A stretch of 64,000 bases of DNA, from contig JBDZVM010000008.1 of assembly GCA_040255675.1 (NCBI GenBank), positions 51,761-115,760 on the forward strand, written 5' to 3'. This document shows, one piece after another, positions 15,654 through 25,080 of the stretch (within the stretch, counting starts at the first letter, position 1; each line of letters starts with the position of its first letter). Both the position numbers and the translations under genes were made by a program. This DNA is from JBDZVM01 sp040255675. Lineage in GTDB: Bacteria; Actinomycetota; Actinomycetes; Acidothermales; Acidothermaceae. The notes under the pieces were generated by a model. The model made no database searches, was not told where the DNA came from, and saw only the letters and a list, made by a program, of their open reading frames with translations.

Positions 15654-18600
15654 TTGACTGGATACGCCGTGATGATCCGGCCGTCGCCAGAAACGACGAC
15701 TTTGACTGCAGTCTCTCCGTTGAAGCCAATGACCTGACCAAGGTCCGTTCGAACAATGAACGAACCAGGCGAACCGCTCGGGTTTGGGAAGAAGTGCGCA
15801 TCGGGCGAGCGCAGTGCCTGCTCAACCGTCGCCTGCGGGTCAACACCCTGGCCAAACTTCGCCCAACGACCGGCGGCACCAGGGAGGTGCTTCGCGCTGA
15901 TCGACCAGCTGTCTGCGTTGTCGGCCGCGTCGTTCGCGAGGCGCGAAGCTCGCGCGAGCGCAGAACTGTCTTCTGCGGCCTGCTCGCCGGATCGTGCGGC
16001 AGCTCGCTCTGCAACAACGGCGGCGTCCACTGCCTCTATCTCGCCGTCGGTGGGGAGCATAAGGATGACGTTCATGATCAGGAAGAAGGTCTGCGATCCA
16101 AGCGGGCAGGACTCGAGGGCGGCCACATAACCTGACGCGAGCCCCGGTTGGGCACCGCTTCCGGTGAGCCAGCGTCCACATCCCCCTTGTCCGTAGTCGA
16201 TGTCCTCACATTCACCGAGCGCAGGGTTGTACCCGGTCGGATCAGTGTTGTTGACGGCGTCGCTGCCCGCGTAGTTGTAGGTGGCTCGAGTGGCGTCGAT
16301 CAGCGGGTCGACGGTGAGGAATTGGTCGGTGTTCGGGTCGTCGTAGCGGGCTCGTAGATAGAAAGACCCCGTACCGAGGTCGGTGTAAGAGCCGGCGTAG
16401 CCGAACGGCGTGATGCCCTGCGCTGACGGAATGCCTTCGGCGTAGGGCAAAAGCGCGAGGCCGTCGGCTTGGACGCGCACCCCGGTCGGGGTGTAGCTGA
16501 ACGTTGCCGCCGTCTGCCCGGCGGTGTTGGTAAGCAGCCGGGTGGTGCCAAGCCGGTCAGCATGTAAGAACACGGTGCCGCTGGTGGAGGCTTTGCCGAG
16601 CACGCCGGTTTGCTCGACGACGATCCCGCCAGGGCCGGTGACGTAGTCGTCGACGCCGTCGGCCAACAGGGCGGGAATCGCCGCTTGGGTGTCCCACGTG
16701 TAGGTGTTAGTAGTGGTGACTGGAACCACGGTCGTGGTGTCGTCCACGGTCGCGGACGAGGTGGCGCGTAGCCCATCACCGGTGTAGGTGTAGGTGGCGC
16801 GCACCGAGGCCTGCGGCCTAACCTGACCAAGCCCGGTGACGTGGGTGAGGTCGAACTTGGCGCCGCCGGCGCCGCCGTCCGGGGTGTCCAACGCGTTACG
16901 GTCGCCGGCCGGGCCGACTTGGGTGGCCGGGTGGGTGTAGCCGTCGCCCAACTCGCCTTCGGCATCCCTGCCCAGCCCGTCGACCTTCTCGTACACGGTG
17001 GCGATCAGCGAATGCGCGTACCCGGCCGTCACGGCGGACGCGGTCACGCCATTGATGAGGTGCGGGGCGGGGCAGACTTTCCCGTCCTCGCGGCAATGTT
17101 GCGTGGGCGTGCCGACTTGGCCGGTGTTGTCATCCCCCCAGCCGAACACCTGGCCGCGAGTCGACAGGGCGAGCGCGTGCGCCCCACCCGCGGCGACCAT
17201 CTTGATGCTCGGTAGGCCAATGATTTCAGTCGGCCGGTCGACGGTTTGCGCGGACGGCGGTGTGCCAAGCCCGAGCTGGCCGTAGTGGTTGGTGCCCCAC
17301 GTGAAGACGGTGCCAGCGCTGGTCAGCGCGTAGGAGGAGGAGCCGCCGGCCGCGACCTGAACCACCTGATCGACACCATCGACCAACACCGGCGCCAACA
17401 GCGCGCCGTGCGCGTTGTTCCCGTTTCCGTTTGCGGCGCTGCCGATTCCGTTACCGGTCGGGCAGCCGCTCGCGTGGCCGTTGTCGTGCCCGCCTCCAGG
17501 CACGCCACCATTGCCGGCCCCGTTATCCGTCTTGCATCCGGAACCGCTGCTGGCGTTAGCATGCACGGCGCGGTTTCCGCTGCCCGCGCTGGCGTCGTGG
17601 GCTTGGGTGGGGTCGGCAGGATGCGGGCCCGCGTCTCCCCAGGTGTAGACGTGTCCGTCCGCGGTGGCGGCGAGCACGTGAGTCGGTCCGTCCGGCAACG
17701 CCCCCGCCGAAACATCAACCACCGGCGGCAAATCCCGCACCAGTACCGGGGTAGCCGAGTCGGTCATGGTGCCGTCGCCGAGTTGGCCTTGGTCGTTTTC
17801 GCCCCACGCATACACCCGGCCGTCCCGAGTCAAGGCGTAACTAGAATCGTCGCCGGCGGCCACCGACACCACATTGCGCAATCCCGGTACTTGTTCCGGT
17901 GTTGCGAAGTCGGTGGTGGTGGTGTTGCCGAGTTGGCCGTGGTCGTTCGACCCCCAGGCGAACACCCGCCCATTTGTGGCGACGGCCAACGCGTGGTTAC
18001 GCCCGGCGGCGACCTGCAACACGGTCGGCAACCCCGGCACCGTGATTTCGGTTGGACAGTAAGTGCCGCATGCGCCGGCGTCGCCAAGCTGGCCGTACCG
18101 GTTGTCACCCCACGCCCGCACGCTGCCGTCACCGCGCACCGCCAGCGAGAAGAACTCACCTCCCGCCATCAAGTGATACGGGGAACGGCCCGGCACATTC
18201 ACCGACGTCAACTGCGGCGCCTGGTCATAGCCGTAGGTCGAGGTCAGCCCGCCCGTGGTCTGCGCCGTCCGATCGCCCACCTGGTCAAAGCCGTAGCCAG
18301 TGGGAATCGCACCCGGCCCGACCGAACCCGTCAACTGCGACGCCGCGTCATACGACAGCGCGGTGCCGTCCGGCAGGGCGGTCACGTTACCGGCCGGGTC
18401 GAACCCGAAGCTCCCGCTCGGCGCGGTCGCGCCATCGTTAGTGGACACATCCGCCAGGCGCAGCAGCTTGTCATAGGAATAGCCCTGGCTCGCGGGCGCG
18501 ACATCCGCGCTGCCGGTGGTGTTCACGACAGTTGCTAATCCGGTGGGCGACATCTGGTAGGCGAATGACGCCAACGTGGCGCCGCCGTTGTTCACGGCGG

Positions 18601-21499
18601 TGGAGGTGAGCCGGTCGGCGGGGTCGAACACCTGCTGTTGCACCACCCCGTTCGGATAGGTGGTGGCGACCAGGTTGCCGTCCCCGTCATAGGTGAAGCG
18701 CGTAATCAGCCCGGTGCCGTCGTCGACCGACTCCAGCCGGCCCGCGCCGTCATACGAGCGCACCACCATCCGCCCGTCCGGATAGGTCACCCTCGCGACC
18801 CGGCCCAGGCCGTCGTAACCGTAACCCGCCACGCCCGTGGCCGGGTTGGCGACCGACACCAAACGCCCGGCCGTGTCATAGGTGTAGCTGGTGGTGCCGG
18901 TGCCGTCGCTCATCGACGTCCGCCGCCCCGCGCCGTCATACGCGTACGACACATCCGGCGTGTTCGGGTCGGTGTAGTCGACCCCGACCAGGCGGCCCGC
19001 CGCATCGTAGGAGCTGGTCGTGACACGACCCGCCGCGTCGACCCCCGACACCAGCCGCGAGGCGGCGTCATATCCAAAGCGCGTGGTGCGCCCGACCGGG
19101 TCGGTGGACGTCGTCCGCCGCGCGTCCGCGTCGTAACCGTAGGAGGTCGTGTGACCGGCAGCATCGGTGTAGGACAGCAGCAAACCTGCCGGATCGTAGA
19201 AGTTTTTCCCGAAGCTGCCGTCCGCGCGGGTGGTCAGCGTGACGCGTCCGTCGGCGTCGTAGCTGTAGCCGGTGGTATTTCCGGACGGGTCCACCGTCGA
19301 GGTCACCCGCCCGGCTCGGTCGTAGGCGGTGTGCGACATCCCGCCCACCGGATCGGTCACCGACGTCGTGCGCCCGTCGTCGTCGTAGCCGAACGAGGTC
19401 ACGCCGCCGTTCGGTGACGTGGTCGACGTGAGCAGCCCCGCCTTGTCGTGGGCGTATGTGGTGACAGCGCCGGTCGGATCGGTCGACGACGTCAGATCAC
19501 CGCGCGCGTCGTAGGCGTAGGACGTCGTGTTGCCGGCGGCATCCGACACCGACGCTTTACGCCCGTCGGCGTCGTAGCCGGTGGCGACAAAAGAACCATC
19601 AGGGTCGCTCACCCGCACGGGGTTCCCGGCCTCGTCGTAGGCGTAAGTCCACGTCCGGCCAGTCGCGTCCGTCACCGACGTGCGACGGCTGGCCGCGTCG
19701 TAGCCGTAGGAAGTAGTTTCATCGTTCGGGTTAGTCACTGAGGTGAGCAAACCGCGCGCGTCGTAGGTGTAGCTAGTGGTACGGCCTAGCGGATCGGTGA
19801 CCGCCGTCGTCTGCCCCAGCCCGTCCACGGCCATCGTCGTGGTCGCACCCACCGGATCCGTGGCCGAGGTCAGATCACCCGCCTTGTCGTAACCGAACAC
19901 CGACGTGTGGCCGTCCGGATCAGTGGCGGTGAGCCGGTTACCGAAACTGTCGTAGGTGTAACTCGTGACGGCGCCCATCGGATCCGTCACGCTCAACAGG
20001 TCACCAACACCGTTGTAGGCAATCGTCGTCGTATGGCCGTCGGCATCCGTCACGCTCGTCTCGTCATCGAGCTCGTCGTAGGTGAAATGGCTCGTCGAAC
20101 CTGTTGCGTCAGTGATCGAAATGAGATTGCCAGACAAGTCATAGCTCATGCTAATGACCCGACCTTCAGGATCGGTCACCTGTGCCAAGCCGAGCGTCGT
20201 CGGTTCGTAGCGGTATTGCCATATCGCGGCGTCGGCTCCAGCGCCTTCAACTCGCTCGGTGAGCAGCCCTTCGGTGTAGACGAAGGTGGTGACATCACCA
20301 GCGGGATGCGTGACAACACAACTACCGTCAGCCCGATACTCGTAACTCGTTGTCATACCTCGGCCGTCGGTTTGCGCGACGACTCTGCCCATGCCATCGA
20401 ATGTATTGCTGGTGGTGTAACCGTCCGGGTCGGTGAGTGAAAGGAGCTGATGCGCGTCGTCATAGCTGTAACGCCACGTAGCGCCTGTCGCGTCGGTGGC
20501 CGAGACGAGGTTGGCTTTACCGTCATAGCTGTATGTTTCGGCGCGGCCACCAGGCCCGACCACCTTCGTCACCAGTCCCCCGTCGTAGCTATAAGTAAGC
20601 GTGCGTTTCGAAGCATCCGTCACAGCCACCAACCGGCCGAAGCCGTCGTAGGACAAGATCGTGGCGTTGCCGTGGAGGTCCTTTTCCGCGATCAACTTGC
20701 CGTAGGCATCGAAGGTGAATACCGACTTGCCGCGCTGGATAAACATGTAAGTGCCGTCCGCGTTCTGCTCCAAAGAGGCCAAGACGGTCGTAGGCGTTGT
20801 AAAGGAGCCGTCAGCCTGACGGGAAAACGGCGCCGAGCTCCCGTTCTGTTGCACTACCACTACATTAGCCGCGTCAGAAAGCGATGTCGGGACCGAGCCG
20901 TCGGCGCCGGGAACAGCCACGATGCGCATGTCGTATCCGCCCGACCAACCAAAGCCAAACCGGCTGGCGGCGTCAGCTAACGGCGAACTATAAGTACGCG
21001 TCAGCCGCAGGTCTGGTCCGTTGCCCTTCACTGAGATATCTGTGTAGCCCTCATAGATTCCACCGTTCGACGGGAATACTGGATCGCCGGTACAAGGGTC
21101 GCCGCCGCAATCTTGGACGACACTATTTGGTGCGTACAAATGTGTTGGGAATGCGACGATATCACTTGCCGCTAAGTGAACATCTCGCGGATCTGAGTGT
21201 CCGACCGGCACCACAAACGCCCGTACCCGGTCTCCTTTCTTGGGCACTTTGACCTGGCACGACATACCTGAGACGCAGGTCTTCAACGACCGATCCTCGG
21301 TCAAATCCCACACCATCAACACAGTCGAGTCGTCCAAAGGGCGGAATACCGTCGCATAGGCCAACATAGGCTGGTGCGGGAACGCCCAAAGCGCGATATC
21401 CCAGGTGCGCTGCGATACCACGACAGGCTGCGATGTAGCGACGGCTTCGCCCAACACATCCATGGAAGGATTCTCCGAGCGAGGGGCTATGACCGCCAT
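15650..21499 (-). CDS. Rhs/YD-repeat polymorphic toxin with inserted RCC1 repeats (main part)
   Basis: 1949 residues from the first ATG in frame, though the true protein probably began in the fragment upstream. Order: an Ig-like repeat (to about residue 110); a long run of YD/RHS repeats (about 150-1100, e.g. TSYTYDARGLLTSVTNPN-type units); a block of RCC1-like repeats (about 1110-1505, units such as VRAWGDNRYGQLGD and VFTWGTNHYGQLGLG), interrupted near 1296-1362 by a Gly/Asn/His-rich low-complexity stretch; then the Rhs core, with FYLRARYDDPNTDQFLTVDPL and NYAGSDAVNNTDPTGYNP (about 1715-1770), after which the core normally self-cleaves. The last 180 residues are the toxin tip; its end (FIVRTDLGQVIGFNGE and GRIITAYPVK) resembles BECR-fold RNases. 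It delivers this tip to neighbouring cells. It is followed by a coupled immunity gene. Confidence 0.85.
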   Translation of the reverse strand: MAVIAPRSENPSMDVLGEAVATSQPVVVSQRTWDIALWAFPHQPMLAYATVFRPLDDSTVLMVWDLTEDRSLKTCVSGMSCQVKVPKKGDRVRAFVVPVGHSDPRDVHLAASDIVAFPTHLYAPNSVVQDCGGDPCTGDPVFPSNGGIYEGYTDISVKGNGPDLRLTRTYSSPLADAASRFGFGWSGGYDMRIVAVPGADGSVPTSLSDAANVVVVQQNGSSAPFSRQADGSFTTPTTVLASLEQNADGTYMFIQRGKSVFTFDAYGKLIAEKDLHGNATILSYDGFGRLVAVTDASKRTLTYSYDGGLVTKVVGPGGRAETYSYDGKANLVSATDATGATWRYSYDDAHQLLSLTDPDGYTTSNTFDGMGRVVAQTDGRGMTTSYEYRADGSCVVTHPAGDVTTFVYTEGLLTERVEGAGADAAIWQYRYEPTTLGLAQVTDPEGRVISMSYDLSGNLISITDATGSTSHFTYDELDDETSVTDADGHTTTIAYNGVGDLLSVTDPMGAVTSYTYDSFGNRLTATDPDGHTSVFGYDKAGDLTSATDPVGATTTMAVDGLGQTTAVTDPLGRTTSYTYDARGLLTSVTNPNDETTSYGYDAASRRTSVTDATGRTWTYAYDEAGNPVRVSDPDGSFVATGYDADGRKASVSDAAGNTTSYAYDARGDLTSSTDPTGAVTTYAHDKAGLLTSTTSPNGGVTSFGYDDDGRTTSVTDPVGGMSHTAYDRAGRVTSTVDPSGNTTGYSYDADGRVTLTTRADGSFGKNFYDPAGLLLSYTDAAGHTTSYGYDADARRTTSTDPVGRTTRFGYDAASRLVSGVDAAGRVTTSSYDAAGRLVGVDYTDPNTPDVSYAYDGAGRRTSMSDGTGTTSYTYDTAGRLVSVANPATGVAGYGYDGLGRVARVTYPDGRMVVRSYDGAGRLESVDDGTGLITRFTYDGDGNLVATTYPNGVVQQQVFDPADRLTSTAVNNGGATLASFAYQMSPTGLATVVNTTGSADVAPASQGYSYDKLLRLADVSTNDGATAPSGSFGFDPAGNVTALPDGTALSYDAASQLTGSVGPGAIPTGYGFDQVGDRTAQTTGGLTSTYGYDQAPQLTSVNVPGRSPYHLMAGGEFFSLAVRGDGSVRAWGDNRYGQLGDAGACGTYCPTEITVPGLPTVLQVAAGRNHALAVATNGRVFAWGSNDHGQLGNTTTTDFATPEQVPGLRNVVSVAAGDDSSYALTRDGRVYAWGENDQGQLGDGTMTDSATPVLVRDLPPVVDVSAGALPDGPTHVLAATADGHVYTWGDAGPHPADPTQAHDASAGSGNRAVHANASSGSGCKTDNGAGNGGVPGGGHDNGHASGCPTGNGIGSAANGNGNNAHGALLAPVLVDGVDQVVQVAAGGSSSYALTSAGTVFTWGTNHYGQLGLGTPPSAQTVDRPTEIIGLPSIKMVAAGGAHALALSTRGQVFGWGDDNTGQVGTPTQHCREDGKVCPAPHLINGVTASAVTAGYAHSLIATVYEKVDGLGRDAEGELGDGYTHPATQVGPAGDRNALDTPDGGAGGAKFDLTHVTGLGQVRPQASVRATYTYTGDGLRATSSATVDDTTTVVPVTTTNTYTWDTQAAIPALLADGVDDYVTGPGGIVVEQTGVLGKASTSGTVFLHADRLGTTRLLTNTAGQTAATFSYTPTGVRVQADGLALLPYAEGIPSAQGITPFGYAGSYTDLGTGSFYLRARYDDPNTDQFLTVDPLIDATRATYNYAGSDAVNNTDPTGYNPALGECEDIDYGQGGCGRWLTGSGAQPGLASGYVAALESCPLGSQTFFLIMNVILMLPTDGEIEAVDAAVVAERAAARSGEQAAEDSSALARASRLANDAADNADSWSISAKHLPGAAGRWAKFGQGVDPQATVEQALRSPDAHFFPNPSGSPGSFIVRTDLGQVIGFNGETAVKVVVSGDGRIITAYPVK

Positions 21500-22308
21500 G
21501 AATATCTCGGTGCGGCCAGTCCACAGGTTTCAACGATCGTACCTTCTAGCAGTGATGCCACGTAAAGCGAATACGGCGTGCCGGCCACAGTCTGGTTCGC
21601 GGTCGCCACCAACGTCGTCGGTTCGTTCTCTTCCGCTAACGTCGGGCTAGCGCTCAATCTCACCGACCAGGGAGTTGGCCCACCCGAACCGGTTCCGCTC
21701 GACGGAATAGTCACCGTGTTACTGGTCGCTAACGCGTCCGTGAACATCTGTCCCAACGCAGGGCTGAAGTCGGGTGAGATGACGAATGCCATATAATCCA
21801 CCGGCTCTACGGCCCAAGCAACTTGTGCGGGACACGAAATGCCGGTTGAGCAGTCCCCCATCAGCCGAGGAATCGCAAAGGACTCGGAAAACCCGTAGAT
21901 CATGATGTGCAGACCGGTGCCGTCCACCGGCTCGGACGCATAAGCCGTCAGGTTCGCCGTCTCGTCCTTACTGATGTCCGTACGGTCCGCCGCGAGGGTG
22001 ACGCTCCAACTAATGGACCCGGTACCGCCTCCGTCACCGACCCGGACAGCGGGGGATGACTGTGTCGGCGACACGAACGGCGACGCGGCGGGCTCTACCG
22101 AAGTTGAAGCCGACCCGTCCGGAGAGTCGATCGGCGATGAAACTAGGCCCGCCGCCAGCGAAGCCGGCGCACTCGTCGCCGCCGCGGCAACGCCGGCGCC
22201 GACGCATGTAATTGTCAGCACGGTCGCAACCAAGCCGACCACCGACCGGCGCAACACTACCCGAAGACGAACTACAGACATACGAAACAGCCACGGCGAG
22301 CGGCCCAT
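21487..22308 (-). pseudogene. N-terminal secretion part of the Rhs toxin, split off by a frameshift
   Basis: 273 residues with an Arg-rich start and a signal sequence (SVVGLVATVLTITCVGAGVAAAATS), a Ser/Pro linker and two Ig-like units, each with an ISWSVTLAADRTD or TPWSVRLSASPTL opening. The second unit breaks off after IVETCG; its continuation (EIFMAVIAPRSENP) is found in the frame of the downstream 1949-residue ORF. Compared with the first and third units, about 15 residues are missing at the break, so a small deletion rather than a single-base slip is likely. The ATG at 22308 has a GGGGG ribosome site 8 bases ahead; a longer frame to 22413 looks non-coding. Confidence 0.75.
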
Positions 22309-22488
22309 AGGAGAAGCCCCCAAAGACTCGGATGGCCGCACTGTGCGGCACCAGACGAAAACGCTAGCGACTGAAGATCGACAGCGGTATCCGACGAACA
22401 GGTAAAAGATCAATGCCGGCAGCAGTAACGAAGAGCCGCCGATCAGCCCTCAAGAAATCACCATCGTGAGCCGATAGAGCGTTCCCCG

Positions 22489-22692
22489 CTAATGTCTCTT
22501 ACGGGTACCCGCGATCGCGGTGGCGGCGGGTGCGATGACCAGCCACAAACCGATCGTGACAATCATCGACGTCAGGTAGCCGAACGGCTTGATCCCGACA
22601 TCGTCCGCCACGATGCCAGCGAAAATCATCAGCAGCCAAGCACTCGCGAAGAACAGAAGGCCCGCGCCCGGTAGCCGGAAGAAGCCCGCCAT
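22489..22692 (-). CDS. Small two-helix membrane protein
   Basis: 67 residues from an ATG with a good ribosome site (GAGGTGG, 6 bases ahead). There are two hydrophobic helices (LLFFASAWLLMIFAGIVA and YLTSMIVTIGLWLVIAPAATAIAG) and a basic end (TRKRH). A longer frame to 22731 lacks support. It is not recognised as a named family. It stands between the toxin locus and the DUF5313 gene and is transcribed away from the latter. Confidence 0.6.
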   Translation of the reverse strand: MAGFFRLPGAGLLFFASAWLLMIFAGIVADDVGIKPFGYLTSMIVTIGLWLVIAPAATAIAGTRKRH

Positions 22693-22854
22693 CGTTGCCA
22701 CCTCGCCCAACAACTCGTCCTGTCGATCCAAGGATCGCCTCCCGCCGGCGGCTGATCGATGAGGCTAAGGTCCTCTCGATCCGCGAGATTCGCGGCGCCG
22801 AAGGGCAGGCCACCGCGGCGCCGTCCGAGCACGATGTGCTCTACGGTCGGAGCC

Positions 22855-23202
22855 ATGAATCGGCTGGACGGCGACCCGAACGCGGCTCAGTGGCTGTGGT
22901 TTTCGCTCGGCTTCCGGCTCCCGCCGCGAAACCGCGAATGGGTACGCCACGAGCTCACCGATGCCGGGTGGCGGCTGCGCGCGGTGGTGCGACAACTCGT
23001 GTTGCTGCTGCCCATCGGCGCGGCGTTCCTGGCGCTGCCTGGCGAGTGGGGACTGCGGATTTCCGTCGCCGTCCTCGTGGTCGGCGGTGGGTTGCTCGTC
23101 GCGCTCGCTTACGGCGACAGTATGCGGGCCTCGCGACTGCGCCAGCACCACCTTCCGGTGCCCGAAGATCCCGATCTCGGCCGCCCGACTGACTCCGGCT
23201 GA
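22855..23202 (+). CDS. DUF5313-like membrane protein
   Basis: 115 residues, started at the ATG at 22855 with GGAG five bases ahead. The N-terminal part (NAAQWLWFSLGFRLPPRNREWVRHEL) and a central double-helix region (VVRQLVLLLPIGAAFLALPGEWGL, then ISVAVLVVGGGLLVAL) match the actinobacterial DUF5313 pattern, with a polar C-terminal tail. The function is unknown. It lies 56 bases ahead of the protein kinase and could share its promoter. Confidence 0.7.
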   Translation: MNRLDGDPNAAQWLWFSLGFRLPPRNREWVRHELTDAGWRLRAVVRQLVLLLPIGAAFLALPGEWGLRISVAVLVVGGGLLVALAYGDSMRASRLRQHHLPVPEDPDLGRPTDSG

Positions 23203-23258
23203 CCACTCCACGCGAGCACGCACGCATGCCAGCGCGATAGCCCGGGCACCCCGATGAG

Positions 23259-24461
23259 GTGAATGCCGACACCGACGTCGACCATCGTTACCGGATTCAC
23301 CGGCTGATCGGCCGGGGCGCGATGGCGGAGGTCTACGTCGCCACCGACTCGAGGCTCGACCGAACGGTCGCCCTCAAGATCGCCACGGCTGCCGACCCGG
23401 CGGCCCGAGACCGGGCCAGCCACGAAATCCGCGCGCTGCGAGACCTCGCCCACCCGCACGTCGTCCGCCTGCTCGATGCCGGGCGATGGCACGACCGCGA
23501 CTATCTCGTGCTCGAACACGTCGACGGGCCCTCTCTTGCCAGCCGATTACGGTGCGGGCCGCTCAGCATTCTCGACGCGGCGCGGGTCGCGGCCGAATCC
23601 GCGTCGGCTCTCGCCTATCTGCACGAGCGCGGCATCGTGCACCGCGACGTCAAGCCGGGGAACATCCTGCTTGATCAAGAGGGTCACGCCCGCCTCGCCG
23701 ACTTCGGCACCGCGCGGATCCTCGAGGCGGCGGGCAGGCTCACGGCGACAGGTCAAGTGATCGGTACCGCCGGCTATCTGTCGCCCGAGCAAGTGCGCGG
23801 CGATGCCGTGGGCCCGGCGTCCGACGTTTACTCGCTCGGCCTGGTGCTGCTCGAAGCTTTCACCGGACGCCGCGAATACAGCGGCACCCTCGCCGAAGCC
23901 GCCGTAGCCCGGCTGACGCGACCTCCCGTGATCGGGCCCGACGTGCCGCCGTCCTGGAAAGCGCGAATCGAGGCGATGACGGCGTACAACCCCGACGAAC
24001 GGCCGGCCGCCGCGGCAATCGCCTGTTCCTGTGCGGACGACGCCGGCGCCGCGACCGTCGCGTCGAGCCCAGACCCGACGTCAACCCTGACTGCCACGTT
24101 CGTCGCGGACGCCGCGCCCGTGACAGCGGTGCGCGGGTCTGTCGCCGTGAGGACCATCTTCGGGAGACGCGTGCCACGGCACGTATTGACCCGGGGCGGC
24201 ATCGGCGCCGCCGCGGCCGCGGTCGCCGCGACCTGCGTGGTGCTGGTGGCACCGACCGGGTCTCCCGCCCCTTCTGGCCCTGGTGCCGTCGAATCGCCGA
24301 GCACCGCTCCGACGCCTGCTCCCAGCGAAATCGCGCCGACGCCGGCAGCTGTGCTCGTGGCCACTACGCACTCCACGAAGCCCGCACCGCCAAAGAATTC
24401 TCCGGCTCATCAGCAAGGGACGACGAAAGAAAGGCACCACCCAAAACATCACGAGCATTGA
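23259..24461 (+). CDS. Serine/threonine protein kinase, PknB-like, single-pass
   Basis: 400 residues. The N-terminal kinase domain has the glycine loop (LIGRGAMAEVYVA), ATP-binding Lys40 (VALKIA), the catalytic loop HRDVKPGN (about 128), the DFG triad (about 149) and a GTAGYLSPEQV activation segment (about 170). A linker and one membrane helix (GGIGAAAAAVAATCVVLVAPTG, about 310-330) follow. The exterior part is only a Ser/Pro/Thr-rich tail ending in His/Lys-rich residues, without PASTA domains, so no external ligand domain is visible. The stop overlaps a TTG of the next frame; the DUF1990 gene starts 8 bases on. Targets are unknown. Confidence 0.93.
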   Translation: MNADTDVDHRYRIHRLIGRGAMAEVYVATDSRLDRTVALKIATAADPAARDRASHEIRALRDLAHPHVVRLLDAGRWHDRDYLVLEHVDGPSLASRLRCGPLSILDAARVAAESASALAYLHERGIVHRDVKPGNILLDQEGHARLADFGTARILEAAGRLTATGQVIGTAGYLSPEQVRGDAVGPASDVYSLGLVLLEAFTGRREYSGTLAEAAVARLTRPPVIGPDVPPSWKARIEAMTAYNPDERPAAAAIACSCADDAGAATVASSPDPTSTLTATFVADAAPVTAVRGSVAVRTIFGRRVPRHVLTRGGIGAAAAAVAATCVVLVAPTGSPAPSGPGAVESPSTAPTPAPSEIAPTPAAVLVATTHSTKPAPPKNSPAHQQGTTKERHHPKHHEH

Positions 24462-24469
24462 GGTGCCGC

Positions 24470-25063
24470 ATGACAATATTCGCGCCGCGTACGGTCGTTG
24501 GTGCGTCTTCAATCGACCGTGCGCTCACCGCGAAACTCGCGCACGCGGCGGAATTACCCTTGAGCTACCGCGAAATCGGCGCCACCCTCTCCGGCGAGAC
24601 GCCCTCGGGGTATACGCCCATCTCGGCTGATGCGGTGGTCGGCGCGGGCCGGAATTGTTTCGACGTCATGGTGCATGCCGTAAAGAACTGGCAAATCCAG
24701 ACCGGTAGCGGCATACAGGTGAAGGCCAGCGGTCCGGCGGCGGTCGACGTCGACGTCGCTCTCGCGAAGGTCATCGGACCGATCGGCATCGTCTTCGCCT
24801 GCCGTGTCGTGCGCGTCGTCGACGAACCGCGTCGCGGCGGCTTCGCGTACGGCACGCTGCCCGGGCATCCCGAAGCTGGCGAAGAGGGTTTTTTCGTCGA
24901 GTTGGACGACGACGACGCGGTCACATTCCAGGTGCGCGGCTTCACCAGGCCAGGAACCACCATAACGACCCTCGCCGCACCGATGGCGAGAATCGCCGAA
25001 CGCCAGGCCATTCTCGGGTATCTAAGAGCCGCGCGAGCACTTGTAGGTACGATCGCTGTTTAG
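24470..25063 (+). CDS. DUF1990 family protein
   Basis: 197 residues from the ATG at 24470, preceded by GAGGTG. DUF1990 hallmarks are an early LPLSYREIGATLSGETPSGY segment, then VGAGRNCFDVMVHAVKNWQIQTGSGIQV and the strand pair FAYGTLPGHPEAGEEGFFVEL. The function of the family is not established; similar proteins occur in actinobacteria and plants. It follows the kinase so closely that co-transcription is likely. Confidence 0.85.
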   Translation: MTIFAPRTVVGASSIDRALTAKLAHAAELPLSYREIGATLSGETPSGYTPISADAVVGAGRNCFDVMVHAVKNWQIQTGSGIQVKASGPAAVDVDVALAKVIGPIGIVFACRVVRVVDEPRRGGFAYGTLPGHPEAGEEGFFVELDDDDAVTFQVRGFTRPGTTITTLAAPMARIAERQAILGYLRAARALVGTIAV

Positions 25064-25080
25064 ATAGTTGGCAACCGCGT

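Noticed and set aside
17246..20440. Several long plus-strand frames opposite the Rhs gene with repeated GV-R words
   Set aside because: They are mirror images of the YD and RCC1 repeats; the minus strand has the recognisable protein.
18200..20700. Regularly spaced similar DNA units that could suggest a CRISPR array
   Set aside because: The units are degenerate, codon-based and encode YD repeats; there are no constant repeats with unique spacers and no cas genes.
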